From Basidiobolus meristosporus CBS 931.73 (lineage: Eukaryota > Basidiobolomycota > Basidiobolomycetes > Basidiobolales > Basidiobolaceae): a stretch of DNA of 64,000 bases. The stretch's first letter is position 1. Each line of letters opens with the position of its first letter. The notes beneath the pieces are model-generated. The model was not told the DNA's origin. It did not search any database and saw nothing but the letters and a program-made list of their open reading frames with translations. A program made the position numbers and the translations under genes. Shown here piece by piece: positions 10,341 to 22,500 of this stretch. The DNA lies in assembly GCA_002104905.1 (NCBI GenBank), contig MCFE01000308.1, positions 33,840 to 97,839 of the forward strand, read 5' to 3'.

Positions 10341-13300
10341 CTGAAGCGTCGGGGTTGTGGCTTTCCTTTTGTCGCGACATGGCTTCAACCAGTCACTTTT
10401 CTAGTATCCATATGTATCAATGCAGCATTCTTCACTTGCGAAAATCATGAAGATTTTGCTACATCCATTTCCAACTAATTGGGATTGATTTCCTAACGAA
10501 CAGCTCTCTGAATTGGGGCGAACTGCAATTTCAACTCTAGGTATTCTTTACATTAGCATCCTTCATACGGCCAGCTCTGCTGCAAGGTAGTAAATGCAAG
10601 CCAGCCATAGTAAGCCCTTGTTCCAGAATCCACAGAGATACCAAGATTTTGGAGGTTGGTGAGAAATAGAAAAACGAGTATGCTTCCCTTATTGATTTAG
10701 TGAGTAGAAATCCAATATACAAACCATTTGAGAGCTCCCTATGTTGCGAACGGTAGGTTTAGCACCTGATTATTAATGTATTTTACACTTTCATCTTACC
10801 AACTCAAGGTTTACTGACTTGGAATGAATGTCATATTCACCAACTCTTGAGTTGTAGAGATACTGGAAACTACCAAAAGCTTCAATCGCACCTTGTATTA
10901 TGTACACAACTTCCTGGAACCTTTCACAACGTTACTTATACAAAGTTCACACAAAAGCACTACCATAACTTCGCATATCTACATATGAAAGGCCTCGCTT
11001 ACCTCTAAGCACCCCCCCCAAATCATATTCAGCCACTCACTGTTACCTTCAACACCCTACTGGTGGTATGCTTGGAAGTGATCTGATGATATTAAACATC
11101 ACGTTTGTTGGTATTTGTTAGTTTACTGGGCTAAAGTCGAGTGCTGTTAGTTTTAGTGGATCTATCAATCAAGGTATGCCAGCTGAAAGTTGTCCTATCA
11201 GAATCTTTGATAGAGCCCTCAGAGTATCATATGAAAATCAGCAGAGACCCAAGCTGAATCAGACCATTCAAAAATGCGAAATAGGGCTCATTTTTGGATC
11301 TAGTAGTGTATGTATTGCATCGGGCATCGTATAGAGTACTCTTAGGCAAAGATGAAGCCCGGCGATTAATTGGAATTCTACTAGAGTGGAACGCTTGGGG
11401 CTCTTAATTAGAAAACATCAAGGTTGCTAACTGTAGATGATATTTAATTATCTGGGCAATGCTTGGAAGTATGTAGAGGTAAAAGAAAAGGATAACCTTA
11501 AGTAAAGTAGCATCTCTGTAGCTGGTGAGCATTGGAGTGGGGTAGCAATCTACAAAGAATTTGGGCAAGACAATCTAAGATTCATAGACTATGATCCAAG
11601 TAACCCAGTGATTGGAATATCTAGGTGTAATTACAAAATTTGCAACAGCATTTACCAAGGCTCTGGGAAGTAAAGAATACAAGTCCATATTCTTTGGATT
11701 GGCATTGTAATGCTGGAGTACTCTTGGTACACTCGTATTTCTGAAGTAACATCAAAGCTGAGGTCAAACTCAAATTATCCCACATCTCCTTGCCTAAGGG
11801 CTAAAGTATGAGCAGTACCATTATTGCAACAGGTCTCACTTTTGAATCCCTTGGTTTTAATCTAAACACTGTACTGTTGGTGAAATTTTGAGGAACTGTA
11901 GTCAGCTTAATAATTTGAAGGATGAGAGACAAGGGTTATGGAAAACTTGAGGGACTGGAACACGGGGATTAATATCATCGCAGGCCAAAGAGTGGTGGAG
12001 GTTTTTGGAGAATTAGGTGCGATACATACGTATATATTTGGATAACTATTGTGAGCGATCTTGATAGAATGATTCGACTTGGTGGAGACATGGTTTTAGG
12101 CAGCCAGATCATTCCAGGTGAAATGCTAGAAATGGGAAAATTCAACCCATAGTTTGTCATTCTGGTGAGGATCTGGTCATGATCGCTGAAGAATCGAGGG
12201 GGCGAGGGCAGATCAGAGTAAACACCAAAGAGTATCCCCATGCACACAGAATATACTGGGCAAACCGCAAGAAATCAAATGCAATTCTTATTCGCGTTGG
12301 CGATGTGCAAAGCTGTGTAGGCTTTATCGATGCAGTGGGTATCGATCCATCACAGCCGCTTCATCATAGACGTAGGCAAAGTTAGCGTAACATCAATTCC
12401 TTGCGCCGCAGGGTGTGGTCACCACCGCGTAGCCCATTCCAATGGGTTCTCCCCCATGTAGAACAGTCTTGGATATGTAGCCTCATGATATCAACCCTTG
12501 AAGTCGCTGGTATGAGATGTGTAGGTATTTTACCATCTTGCTACCATCCTGTAAAGTAACATCTCCAGTTGAGTGTAATTTACCGGTTGAATTTCTCTAT
12601 GCACACCTGATAAGAGGTACACATCGCACTCGAGGTATGAGTCATTGCAACCTCATGTCACCAGGGGAGCAACACAAAATCGTCATCCAAAGGCCTTGGT
12701 AGTGCCATATCTTACTGGAGCGGATGGGTGGTTAGGTTTCTGGTCCCTCCTTCGGGACACAATTCAGGAAGCTAGCACCAGCAATCGTGGTGGAATTAGG
12801 GTGCAGCCGTTTGCAGGGTGGCGAATTGGCGCGGTGGCGCTAGCGCTAATACGCCAAGCATGTCTGGCGTCAGCTACTTCGAACTGGCTAGCCTTGACCG
12901 ACCCAAAGGTTGGAAAATACTAGGACGCCTTCGTGGAGACCATCACCAGAAGGGCAACATTCCGCTGGATGGACCATGCATTTCGGATCTACGAGAAATC
13001 TTCGATCATTGAATGCGCCAATATCCGCACTGCTCCCTCAAGATTGTCGCCTCTATACGGAGATGAGTCATTGGATATTCCGTTAGAGACGCATTCCTAT
13101 TTCCAAAAATGGTTTGTATGACAACTTGGCGCCCGGTCATTAGCATTCCAAGGCATGCACACACCATGTTACCACCGCAACTCACGAGAATTCAATGAGT
13201 ATCTCGTCTAAGCAAGCCAAAACAGGGGCACGATGATATCCACCAAATCATGCAGCCACCTCACGGTGTTTCTTACCAATAGATCATCCGGTGCTTTTTT

Positions 13301-14461
13301 CTAAAGCAACTGATTTCCCTATTGTCCCACTTATCGGACTGGAGATCACGTGTAGTAAAAGGGTTCACCAGCAGCGTCTATACATGCGTGTGTCCATGGT
13401 CCGGAAAGAACCCACTGGACTGGCGAGCGGATAGATGGGCAGCCTAGACCAACTGCAAGAAATACTGAACCTTCCCAACGCCAACTACACACGCACACGC
13501 TCTGCTCCGCCTCACCCCCACTGCTACCTGTACTACGTTGGTCGAGACTAAATGAACCGAATTGCATTTTGATCCAAATCAGCAACTCCACCGTTTCATC
13601 TGGAACCATGCATGGCGAAGGTTACTTGGATGACTTGCAAGGTTTGCCAAAGTCCATGTTTGGACTGGTCATGGTTTACGGATCGAAATTGCCTATGCTG
13701 GCACTCGATCTGGAAACACCTCGATGATATCACCGCATGTGAGAAATCCACCTTCGTCCAACTTCATTTGGTCAGTTGTGGAATGGCATCACCTCAGCTG
13801 ACTCCCATATCTGGGGCCACCTCATGGACTCCCTTCGAGTCTCCGGTGGCCATCAATTGGCTCTTCTAAAGCTGCCAACCCATGGAACCTAACGAAATAT
13901 CCATTTGTGGTATGCTTGGGGGATTTTCAGTCAAGAGTCATTCACGTGGTGCAAGGGTCCTTCATAGTGGCACCCACATAACCCATAACAACTAGATGCA
14001 TCATTCGGCCCAAATGATGACCAAGGGAATCAGCTACTAAAATGAGGTTCGTCGTGACACGTGATATCACCCAGTCCACCTAACAAAGTTGCGTAATCCG
14101 GCCCTACGCATGTGGAGATTCCAGTCAACTGCCACACATCGACACTAGACATTGTTGAGAGAAAGATTTCCATGGAATAAATAAGGGGTCGGTCATTTCA
14201 TGAGTGTAGTATGTTTAATGGAATCGACAAGATGTAAATATCGGGAGGATCTCGACCACTAGACGGCATCGAAAAATGATTGCTTTTTGGGCATTAAGCG
14301 AAAGAAAATCTCAGGTATTGAAATGAAGGATAGGTTAGGCTAGGCGGATTAGATGCTACCATTGAAAATGAGGACAACCCTTTAGAAATTCATGGTCATC
14401 TGGAAATCAACATACAAAATGGGTATTACAGGTTATGTATGGGGTAGTGGAAGGGTTGAAT
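10341..14461. other. Gene-poor intergenic region
   Basis: About 4 kb in which I find no convincing host gene. Open frames are short, overlap on both strands and show no recognisable domains or plausible splicing. One short Copia-like pol tail is noted separately at 11636-11710. The 12.2-13.9 kb part is somewhat more GC-rich, but I see no coding pattern in it. Confidence 0.45.
11636..11710 (+). pseudogene. Possible Copia pol C-terminal tail remnant
   Basis: One frame encodes a 24-residue run containing FTKAL and ending FGLAL then stop. This resembles the extreme C-terminus of Copia RNase H (compare ILTKPLAR...LGL in the elements on the right of the window). Upstream sequence is too decayed to confirm. 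Confidence 0.3.
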
Positions 14462-15276
14462 TTACATTATCATACACCCCCAAAACATGAAAGTGCTCAT
14501 AGATACTATAACCAAGGACACAAGCCCAGGACGGGATAGGACAGCATTATTGATGGCATTCGGGTTCTTGGCTTTCGAAAGAAATAGGTGTTAGTTAAAT
14601 TGATAGAAGCATCATATCAAATCAAATGAAACTTACGCTCAAATCCACTACGTTCGTAGATACTGAATGCCATTTGCTTATTCGCTTGAACAGTAAAATT
14701 TTTGAATGCACTATTTATCGTCATTTGGTATTGATGTCCGGCAGTTAATGGATTTTCTTGAGGCCACAGGGAAGTATTCCAAAGATACCCGGTATCGGAG
14801 CCGGTGACATTTGTTACGAAGTATTTGATGGCTTTAGCATCCACAAGTTCCATAGTCATAATCTGAGGCCTCGCGGGGCTATCACCATATGTCCAGTTGA
14901 ATTGTACTGCATCCCCTCTAACTATGAGGTACTTTTTGCTCCAGAGAAATTCAGGAGCGGTTATCTGTAAGAGTACTGAACTAGAAGCTGTGGGCTGGTT
15001 ACCACTTTGTGTAGCGGTGGGGTTTGTGGAATTTCCTGAAGGGTTAGTAGTGCCAGAGGGATTCAACGCACCACTAGTAGGGGCTGGGTTGGCTCCACTG
15101 TTAGGGCTTTCACTATTACCACCGCTTGTAGGGTTAGGATTTCCTCCGCTGGTAGGACTAGCACCACCACCACCGCTAGTGGGTTGCTGGCTAGGGGACT
15201 CATTTTGAGCGACCACGCCGGTGGCTAACAGCACGGCTAACGCGCAAGAAAGGGTGATTTTTGAGAAAAGGCGCAT
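14462..15276 (-). CDS. GPI-anchored surface protein with Ser/Gly/Asn/Pro-rich stalk and beta-sandwich-like domain
   Basis: Two exons by my reconstruction: 14637-15276 and 14462-14571 (minus). The 65-nt intron has a GTAAGT donor, a CTAAC branch-like site and an AAG acceptor, and reading phase is kept (750 nt, 249 residues). Residues 1-23 form a signal peptide ending VVA. About 27-98 is low-complexity PTSGG/NPSG/SGN sequence, a likely O-glycosylated stalk. About 99-205 is a folded domain with N-x-S/T sites and the look of fungal DUF7137-type or Kre9-like beta-sandwich surface proteins. Exon 2 supplies a small-residue stretch (NAINNA) followed by a hydrophobic tail, a classic GPI signal that is invisible if the first exon is read through to its own stop. 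I start at the second in-frame ATG (15276) because the upstream Met would bury the signal peptide. Function unknown; cell-wall or plasma-membrane location is inferred. Confidence 0.8.
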
Positions 15277-16217
15277 ACGGGAATTGAGGAAGAACTCTGC
15301 AGAGTGCACAGAAAGGTCCACGGTCGGCACTTCGATTTATCATCAATCGGACGGACCAATCACCTGGGCTCCCGTGAAAAAAAGGGACCGGTCCCTTTGT
15401 CTGTAGGAAAAGTTTAGTTTGATTTAACTAATGAATCCCGGTAGCATATTTCCTTCTATACGCCCCAAATCCCTAATCGATCCTGGGCTATTTTTAGCCT
15501 CACCAACCCCCCCCCATGAAGAGGGTGCCAATTTGAATGGACATATAACTAATCCCATATATGGTGATTCAATTTAACTGATGGTTCCCTCAAGCTGAAG
15601 ATGGACAAATGGTTGTTGAAAATGGGTTTCGCGGAATTATTATGGAACCTTGGCGGCTCCATGAAATCCAATACAACGCTGTTTACATATGCACCCATTA
15701 TGATTGCTTCCCTAGGAATTGGTGTTGACTAGATTTCGGTCATCGAGGGACCTGGGATGATCTCAACCAAGTGGGTACAGGTTTTCTTTAATAAAAAGTA
15801 GAATGCGATGATGTGTGAGGTCCCAAATACATAGCGAGGACAGTGATCTGCACCACCAGAGATGTATGTATGTAACCAGGGGGGAGAATATGAATGAGGC
15901 GAACGGGCGGTGGCTCGATATTGATACTTTCAAAAACATCAATAGAAGAAGGGTCGGTAAGTTACAAAGCGACCAAAGAGTATTGTATTGAAAATGAAGC
16001 TTGAGGGAGGGAAGGATTTAGGCACCCGGCGACTGGCTTTGAAAGTTTCTATCTGTACACGAGATGGAAAGAAATTCAAAATAAGAAATGCCAAGAATAA
16101 TAACGAAGTGGGATGATGGAAGTAACATGAAGAGATATACGCCTCTCCACTTGCAGCAAGGAGTTCTAAGTCATGGTGTAGCAGCCATGACCATGGATGG
16201 GCTATGTGAGGGCATGT
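15277..16217. other. Intergenic region between GPI protein and CK1 genes
   Basis: Contains the upstream region of the GPI protein gene and the 3' flank of the CK1 gene. It has short homopolymer tracts (a C-run near 15507) but no recognisable gene. Confidence 0.5.
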
Positions 16218-17976
16218 CTAGCTGCAAGCCCGACAAGTGAGAATATCCAGAAGATGTCCAACAAATCCTTTCTTCTCTTCCTGGTTGTGATTGATGGGGT
16301 TCGGGGGTGCCGATTGAGGGTTGGGTGATGAAGATGCCTGGGCATGGTTGTGTAGAGGATAGGTTTGTTTCGATAGATTGGCATTGGTCGCGGCCTGTTC
16401 GGACTGCAAAACGTTGGCTGGATGGCTGCTACCCCGAGTAGGAAGCGGGACATCGCTACTATAACGAGGGGATTGGTGTGGGTGGCCACTGTAGCGCTGA
16501 GAGGTGGTGGCACGCGTAGTCATGCGGGCGGGGTCTAGAGGCTTTAGCACAGATTCCTTGGTATTCTACTCGCAAGGGTTACTGGTATTGTATAGACAAT
16601 GATGAATCCAGAGATTACTAACCTCCATTCGTCTACTACCGTCCAAGAGCATCCAATCGTATATGCCGTCATCTTGTTGACCAAGTCTCGATAAAACTTT
16701 GTCAAAGAGTTCACGCATATAATTGTAATTAGGAGTTTCTTCAAATCCGAGTTTACGAACGTAGGTTAAATAAGTGGCAAACTCATCTGCAGGGAGGTTT
16801 GGCGATCAGTATGAAGTCCGGCGACGGGTCGCTCAAGATGCAACAAGTGTACCTGGAAACCCTTCACACAGCTCCTTAATAGGCGTGGTTTGTTTCTTCT
16901 CACCAATTCTCTCGTACTTTTGCTTGTTTGTGGCCGCCTTCAAGCCTTGCCATGGAAGTGAGCCTCTTAAAAAATAGAAAAACACATGCCCCAGTGATTC
17001 CAGATCATCTCGGCGTGATTGTTCTGCAACAATGATGAAGAATTGAATAAAATGCTAACTCTATATCGACTTGAAATGACTTACCTCGACCAAGATGGGT
17101 GTTGATACTCATATAACGGGCAGTCCCGCTTAGACTTTTCCGCTCTCTATATGGTATGTGCTGTCGAGTCTTCGGGTCACGATACTGCTTAGCCATTCCG
17201 AAGTCAATCAAATAGACCATATTGCATTGCTTAGTATTCAGTCGACCAGTTAAAAAATTATCGGGCTTGATGTCGCGATATATCAAATGATGGTCATGAA
17301 CGGCCTCCACTCTGGTTAACTTAGGCAGATACTCAGGTTAGTGGCCGACGCAGCAAAACAAGCCTTGGTAAAGAGTAAGGATTTGGGCTGCTTACCATCT
17401 GTTTTGCTAACATAGCGACAGTCTTCACGCTGAACTTTCTTCGGCACATTTCAAATAGATCCTCCAAGCTGGGTCCTAGTAGATCGATGACTAGGAAATT
17501 GTGCATTCCCTCTTGGCCAAAGTAGTAAACCTTGGGAACACCAACTAATAGAAGGGCGGGTCAGAAGGGGCTTGGGCTCAAATCAATCTGTCGGGAAAAG
17601 GTCTTACAGGTTCCAGCTAGGGTCTTGTAGGTCCTAAATTCGTCACGAAGTTGGGGAGCATCGCTTTTTCGAGGTTCCTAGTTTGAGGGTGGTTATGGTT
17701 AAGCGAAAACTCGTCGGTTCTAGTTGAATATACGGCCGAGAGTTCCACAGAAAAAAGATACAAATTTGATGGCTACAGTTTGGTTATTTGCAATGTTGAC
17801 GCCTACAAAACACAGAGAAGTAAGTACAGTACGCTCCAAGAAGGGCACGTAGAAGTCATACCTTCATAAATGACCCCAAAACTTCCTTCCCCGATCTTCT
17901 TTCCAATTTTAAACTGTTCGCCAACTATGGTTGGTCCAGAGTTTGAAGAATGTGAACTGCTTGATGTATGGGCCAT
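16218..17976 (-). CDS. Casein kinase 1 family Ser/Thr protein kinase (Yck/CK1-gamma-like tail)
   Basis: Eight exons reconstructed from splice sites and CK1 conservation: 17862-17976, 17762-17802, 17608-17677, 17396-17544, 17085-17319, 16853-17023, 16623-16786 and 16218-16556 (minus). They total 1284 nt or 427 residues with phase kept at every join. The kinase domain has the Gly loop (IGEGSFG, from residue 28), catalytic Lys about 51 (VAIKF), [19 protein letters not shown] with catalytic Asp about 141, DFG about 164-166, and the CK1-specific SIN in place of APE. After about residue 315 comes a polar Pro/Ser/Asn-rich tail ending [11 protein letters not shown]. The two Cys near the C-terminus suggest lipid attachment (palmitoylation), as in plasma-membrane Yck kinases. 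Expected roles are nutrient signalling, endocytosis and morphogenesis. Confidence 0.93.
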
Positions 17977-19507
17977 AAGCTGGTATCAAGGTGCTCTGTA
18001 AGGTATATACTAAACTGGGCTCAAGCAAACTGGGAGGGACTATAGCGCTTGAGAGAGCAAAGGATGTTGTGGATATTCTGGTTGCTTTTTGCAGAACTGC
18101 CAGACACTCAAGGAAAGTCGAAGAGGAACCGATTCAAATGCAACAACGCTACCAATATATTCGCGAAAGAATAGCACTGTTCAATCTCTGCCGCAGTCTT
18201 AAAGGGGAGGAGAGCAGGGAAGAAAAGAATGGCAAGGCTTACGAAAAGACAGAGCTACTGTCTGTTAAAAGAGAAGGTGAGTTGTTCTCTAAGTGTATCA
18301 ACTGGATTTTGGTGGGATAATCATGAGTATAATAAGGCATCGAAGGATCATAATTAGCGATGATATTTAAAAGTGAATATTGCGATGGATATGGGAATGC
18401 ATATAATGATAATTATGCAATAGAAACGTACGAAAATAGTGATCATGGAATCATTTCATCGGGGATTATTAGGCTAATGAAAATGCGGATGCCAGATTTG
18501 GCTGTTCCCCAAATTAATGAATGACCTGGATAATTGGTGAAAAAATCCTCTTCCAACATTGGCAATGCGATAATGGATGTGGTGAGTTGGTAGCAAGGAG
18601 GGTCAGGCGTGCGGTAAGTAATAATTAATTTGCCTGGACTGTAACAATGAAGCGTCACCAATAATTAGCAATGGGGTTTTCATGGTACAGCGCTTGAACG
18701 TACAGAATAATTGTTATTGAAAGGTGCTCCTGAACAAGAAACAGAGAAGCCATTCCGATTCTGACGAATTCTCTGGTTACACTAATTGAAACTCCATATG
18801 ATCAGGTGGTGGGTGATTTGGCTGTGTGAAAGCGACGGATTGCAAACACGGTTGCCCTTAATTAACACACAGCTTGAAACTAATTACCTAGATGGAAGAT
18901 GATTAGGGTTTGAGTGTGTGACCTGTACCACCCAGATGGCGACAAAGCTGCTGTTGAGCCATGTCCCCAACCAATGCATTTTCATGAGTGGCGACGGCCT
19001 GAAAGCTGGTTTGGATAGATGATACAGGTACCAATATATGTGGATATATTGTGCTGTATTGCAGAGTGCCTTGTGGAGCTCGCCGGTGGGTATACCGCTG
19101 GCAAAGCAGGCGAATTGGGTGGTGCTCGCTAGCAAGCAAGATGGCCACTGGTTTTCATCAATCACTGCGCTGGATGCGTGTTACCTGAATACACTGTGCG
19201 GAATGCAACTGCAGTATTCGTTAATCTTTGATTTATTGGACTTATGGCTTTACACAATAAAGTGAGATAGCGTGCTGTCGCCAGTCACAGTGAGGAGTGC
19301 TAGATTAACTCAAGGTGATTCTATACTTTTGCTAATATTGCTAATAAAAATTCAGGTTTTAACTTAGAATTGCGATCGTCTCTAAAGCAGACTAAAACCA
19401 GGGGAGGGGTGAATTTACAAGATTTAACACGAGCAATCTGAGTATGCTTATTAAAAGATCAGGGTTGAAATCGTTCGCCAACACGTCACGTCATGACCCG
19501 AAGAGGT
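17977..19507. other. Intergenic region between CK1 and UBR1 genes
   Basis: Upstream region of the CK1 gene and 3' flank of the UBR1 gene. Several open frames of 70-110 codons occur on both strands but none has recognisable domains or fits a spliced gene. I see no RNA gene here. Confidence 0.5.
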
Positions 19508-22500
19508 CTACAGTATATTCCACCAGGCGATCTCGTAGAATTGCTCTTCTCTACGTGCGATGTAGCAGGGGATGGTATGGGAGAGCCATATCCTTCTTAG
19601 TTCATCGTAGCGGCGTTTGTTGAGGAACAAAGGGCGGCCTCGGCTGCAATACGGGGCGTTAGTATCCGATGCAGATGGGTGTGAGCACAAGGTGAATTTC
19701 TTACGTTAAGCCGGGATCAACTTCGCCATGGACATCGAGGTAGGGAGCATCCAACACACACCCGCTTGTCCCATGTAGTAGCGCAATGATGCTTTGGTTG
19801 ATTAGCATAAATATACCTACTGTCTTGCCACAGCTAGATAATAAAAATATTAATAATCCATTGGAGTTGGTTCGAGATGGATGTGAGGCTTCTTACTTGC
19901 TCATATGTCGGTAGCATTCGCCAAGCTGATCCACTGTGCAGCAAGAGCTTTGGTAACATAATATTCTACCGCAAAGCAAACATAAGGCTGGATGTTCGGG
20001 TATCTTTCGACAGCTGGGGCAAGTTGTGACGGTACTTTCTTGGACAAGAATATCCAATGTACTGGGCAGTTCCACCAGTTCGTAGAGCCCAGGGAACTGA
20101 AGCTGGATTTTTGATCGCTCGTTCTTGCATTGGACTGCTATGTGCTTGCACCATCCCGAAATCATTTTGTTCATCTGGCATGCTTCAGTCAATTCGGGGA
20201 TTCGTAGGACTCTGCAGAGGCGCTCAAACTCATCATGATCATCGTCCTCTTGATTACTCTCTAGCTGGCTAGGTACGAACCCAAGACACACTTGGAATAG
20301 GATAAGCGTTTTTCTCAAGAGGGGGAGGCAAGAGATCCGAATGAATGTGCTCAGGACGGGCTGGCCTACAATGGAGAAAAATGCGGCAATTTGGGCTTCA
20401 GATTTACCCGACAGTCTAAGAACATGCTTGAAGAATTGCTGCTCCGCTGGGGTTTCTGTTTCCTCTGATGCGCCGTCTACTTGCGAGTATTTGTCATCAA
20501 AAGAATTGCTATCGCGTATGATCACAGCCTCCCAGGTCGCAATGGTCACTCGTGTAACCTCTAGAAGATAAATCACCCTAACAAGGTTGAACAAATCCAT
20601 CTTGTGATGCGGGGCGACAAACACGGCCATCACCACGAGGAGGGTAAACGGGTCCTCGTAGAGGACAGGTGCTAATAGATCTAGCTTGTCATGCCCATCG
20701 TCCCATTGAAAGATCAAAAGCCGGTCGATGATATCCGGAAGACTTGGGGTAGAGAAGGATCCTTCGGGGAATTTAGCCACTTGGGGGATAGCTTCAGAGA
20801 GAATCCGCAGCACGGTCCAAGTAGGTTGGTCAATACGGTGCAGAAGTGATTCGTTTAGAAGATTAAAGTTCTTGCTCGTTCCACCTCGGTGAGATACCTC
20901 TATGCATGATATTGTGCTGGCGAGTGCTTCTATAAGCATCTCATGTGACTCTAAACTTTTGAGGCGTTCTGCTGAGGATTCAGAACAGATGCTGTTAAGA
21001 GCATCAATCATACTCTCGTAGAGCTCAAGCTGGTTCGTTGATTGTTTCTCTTCGGGCAAGTCGGTAGATAGCGACGGATTGCTCTGAGCAATGCTTAGCG
21101 ATTCTAGCAACGTTGGAACGAAGCTATTTTTTATCCAGAGCTCGAACTCCTGATCGAATTGATAGCTTTCAAAGCTCTGCTCGTCAAACAGCGTTATCGG
21201 TATCAGTATGTTTCCGAGAGATTTGCAGAGGGGGCATAGATATTCCTTCCGAGATGCTTGGATGTCCGATCCAGCCTGAGAAGAAATGTAGTTTTCGAAG
21301 CAATGTTGGTGCATCAAATGACCGCAAGAGGAGGCATGGATACCTTCCCGGTAGGATTTGAAAGGGTTGTCCTGGAACCTTTCGCCATTGCCAGCTATAT
21401 CATTGCTCAGTGGTTTGTCCAGAGAGTCAATATGATGGAATAGGTCTCTTATGATGCCCTCATCATCCATGGGAGTATATCTGATGGTGTTCGAAAGCTG
21501 GAAGAATCCGACCATTCCATACCAAGAGCCCTGCTCCAACTCTTCTTGACAGACGATACAAGGGCCGGACGGGTTTTCCCAGAGACGTTGCTTCTTCTTG
21601 ACTTGCTGGTCTTTATCGGTATCGTCAACATCCATGTCATCATACATTCCTTTGTTGTGTTCAAGAAATTGCTGCTGGGCCTTAGCAAATTGATTCATAA
21701 TGCGAGCTTGAATGTCTTGGGCAGTTTTCTTTCGAAAGTTTGCTTCAGAAGCCACTTCATCATCCTCTTCCGTGCTCGTTTTATACCGTGCAATCGATTG
21801 GGTAACAGCCTCCTGACCGGAATGTTCGAGTGCCTGCAGAATGAACTTTGCTTTACGGTGGAGCTCGGAAAACTTCTTCAATTTGGAGCATTGGATAAGC
21901 AACTCGATCAGTGAGGCCTTCTCGACTTCTGGGCCGTTTGAGATCTCCAACTCAGAAACAGAGCAATCAACGAAGATCTTTTCAGATTTGCTGGTTTTGG
22001 AGCTGACAACTATCGTCAGAAGATGCAGGGCTTCATCTACAATGGTGATGCTTCCTTCGCCAATTTGTAATGCGTAGTGAAGGCTTCGGGTAATCATCTC
22101 ATAGAACAATGGCGACTCAATTACTCTTCCCAGGCCAGCGTACGGGCCATCGTCGAGAGACAAGAGAGCGGAAACATAGACGTTGTTATTGTTGTCGCTG
22201 GTTCGTTTCTTTAGCACTTCCTCGGCTTCATCTCGATCCTGGCGTGTATAGTGTATGAAATAGGGATCGATCCTGTCGTAGTACTCAGGTTTGAGCTCGT
22301 ACAAGCCATGGTCGGAGACACCGTCGGGAGGCCTGAAATTGGTGACCTGCTTGAGAATCTCGTCGAAAGCCTTGTACTCGGTTAGGCGCTCAGATATACG
22401 CTCTGTTAGCTCCGAGTAAGCAATAGGCTTAACGCATCCGTGGATTATTTCCCTCATTACCCTCTCTTTCATGGAAGTTTCGGTGATGATCAGACGCTCG

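Noticed and set aside
12179-13121. Cluster of 60-90 codon plus-strand open frames
   Set aside because: They overlap each other in different frames, lack domains, and no splice pattern joins them into one protein.
13346-13869. Minus 87-codon and plus 85-codon open frames, Trp/Cys-rich
   Set aside because: Compositionally odd translations with no motif and no conserved start context.
17991-18320. 109-codon plus-strand open frame just upstream of CK1
   Set aside because: Divergent from the CK1 start with only a few bases between; highly charged low-complexity translation and no recognisable domain. More likely promoter DNA.
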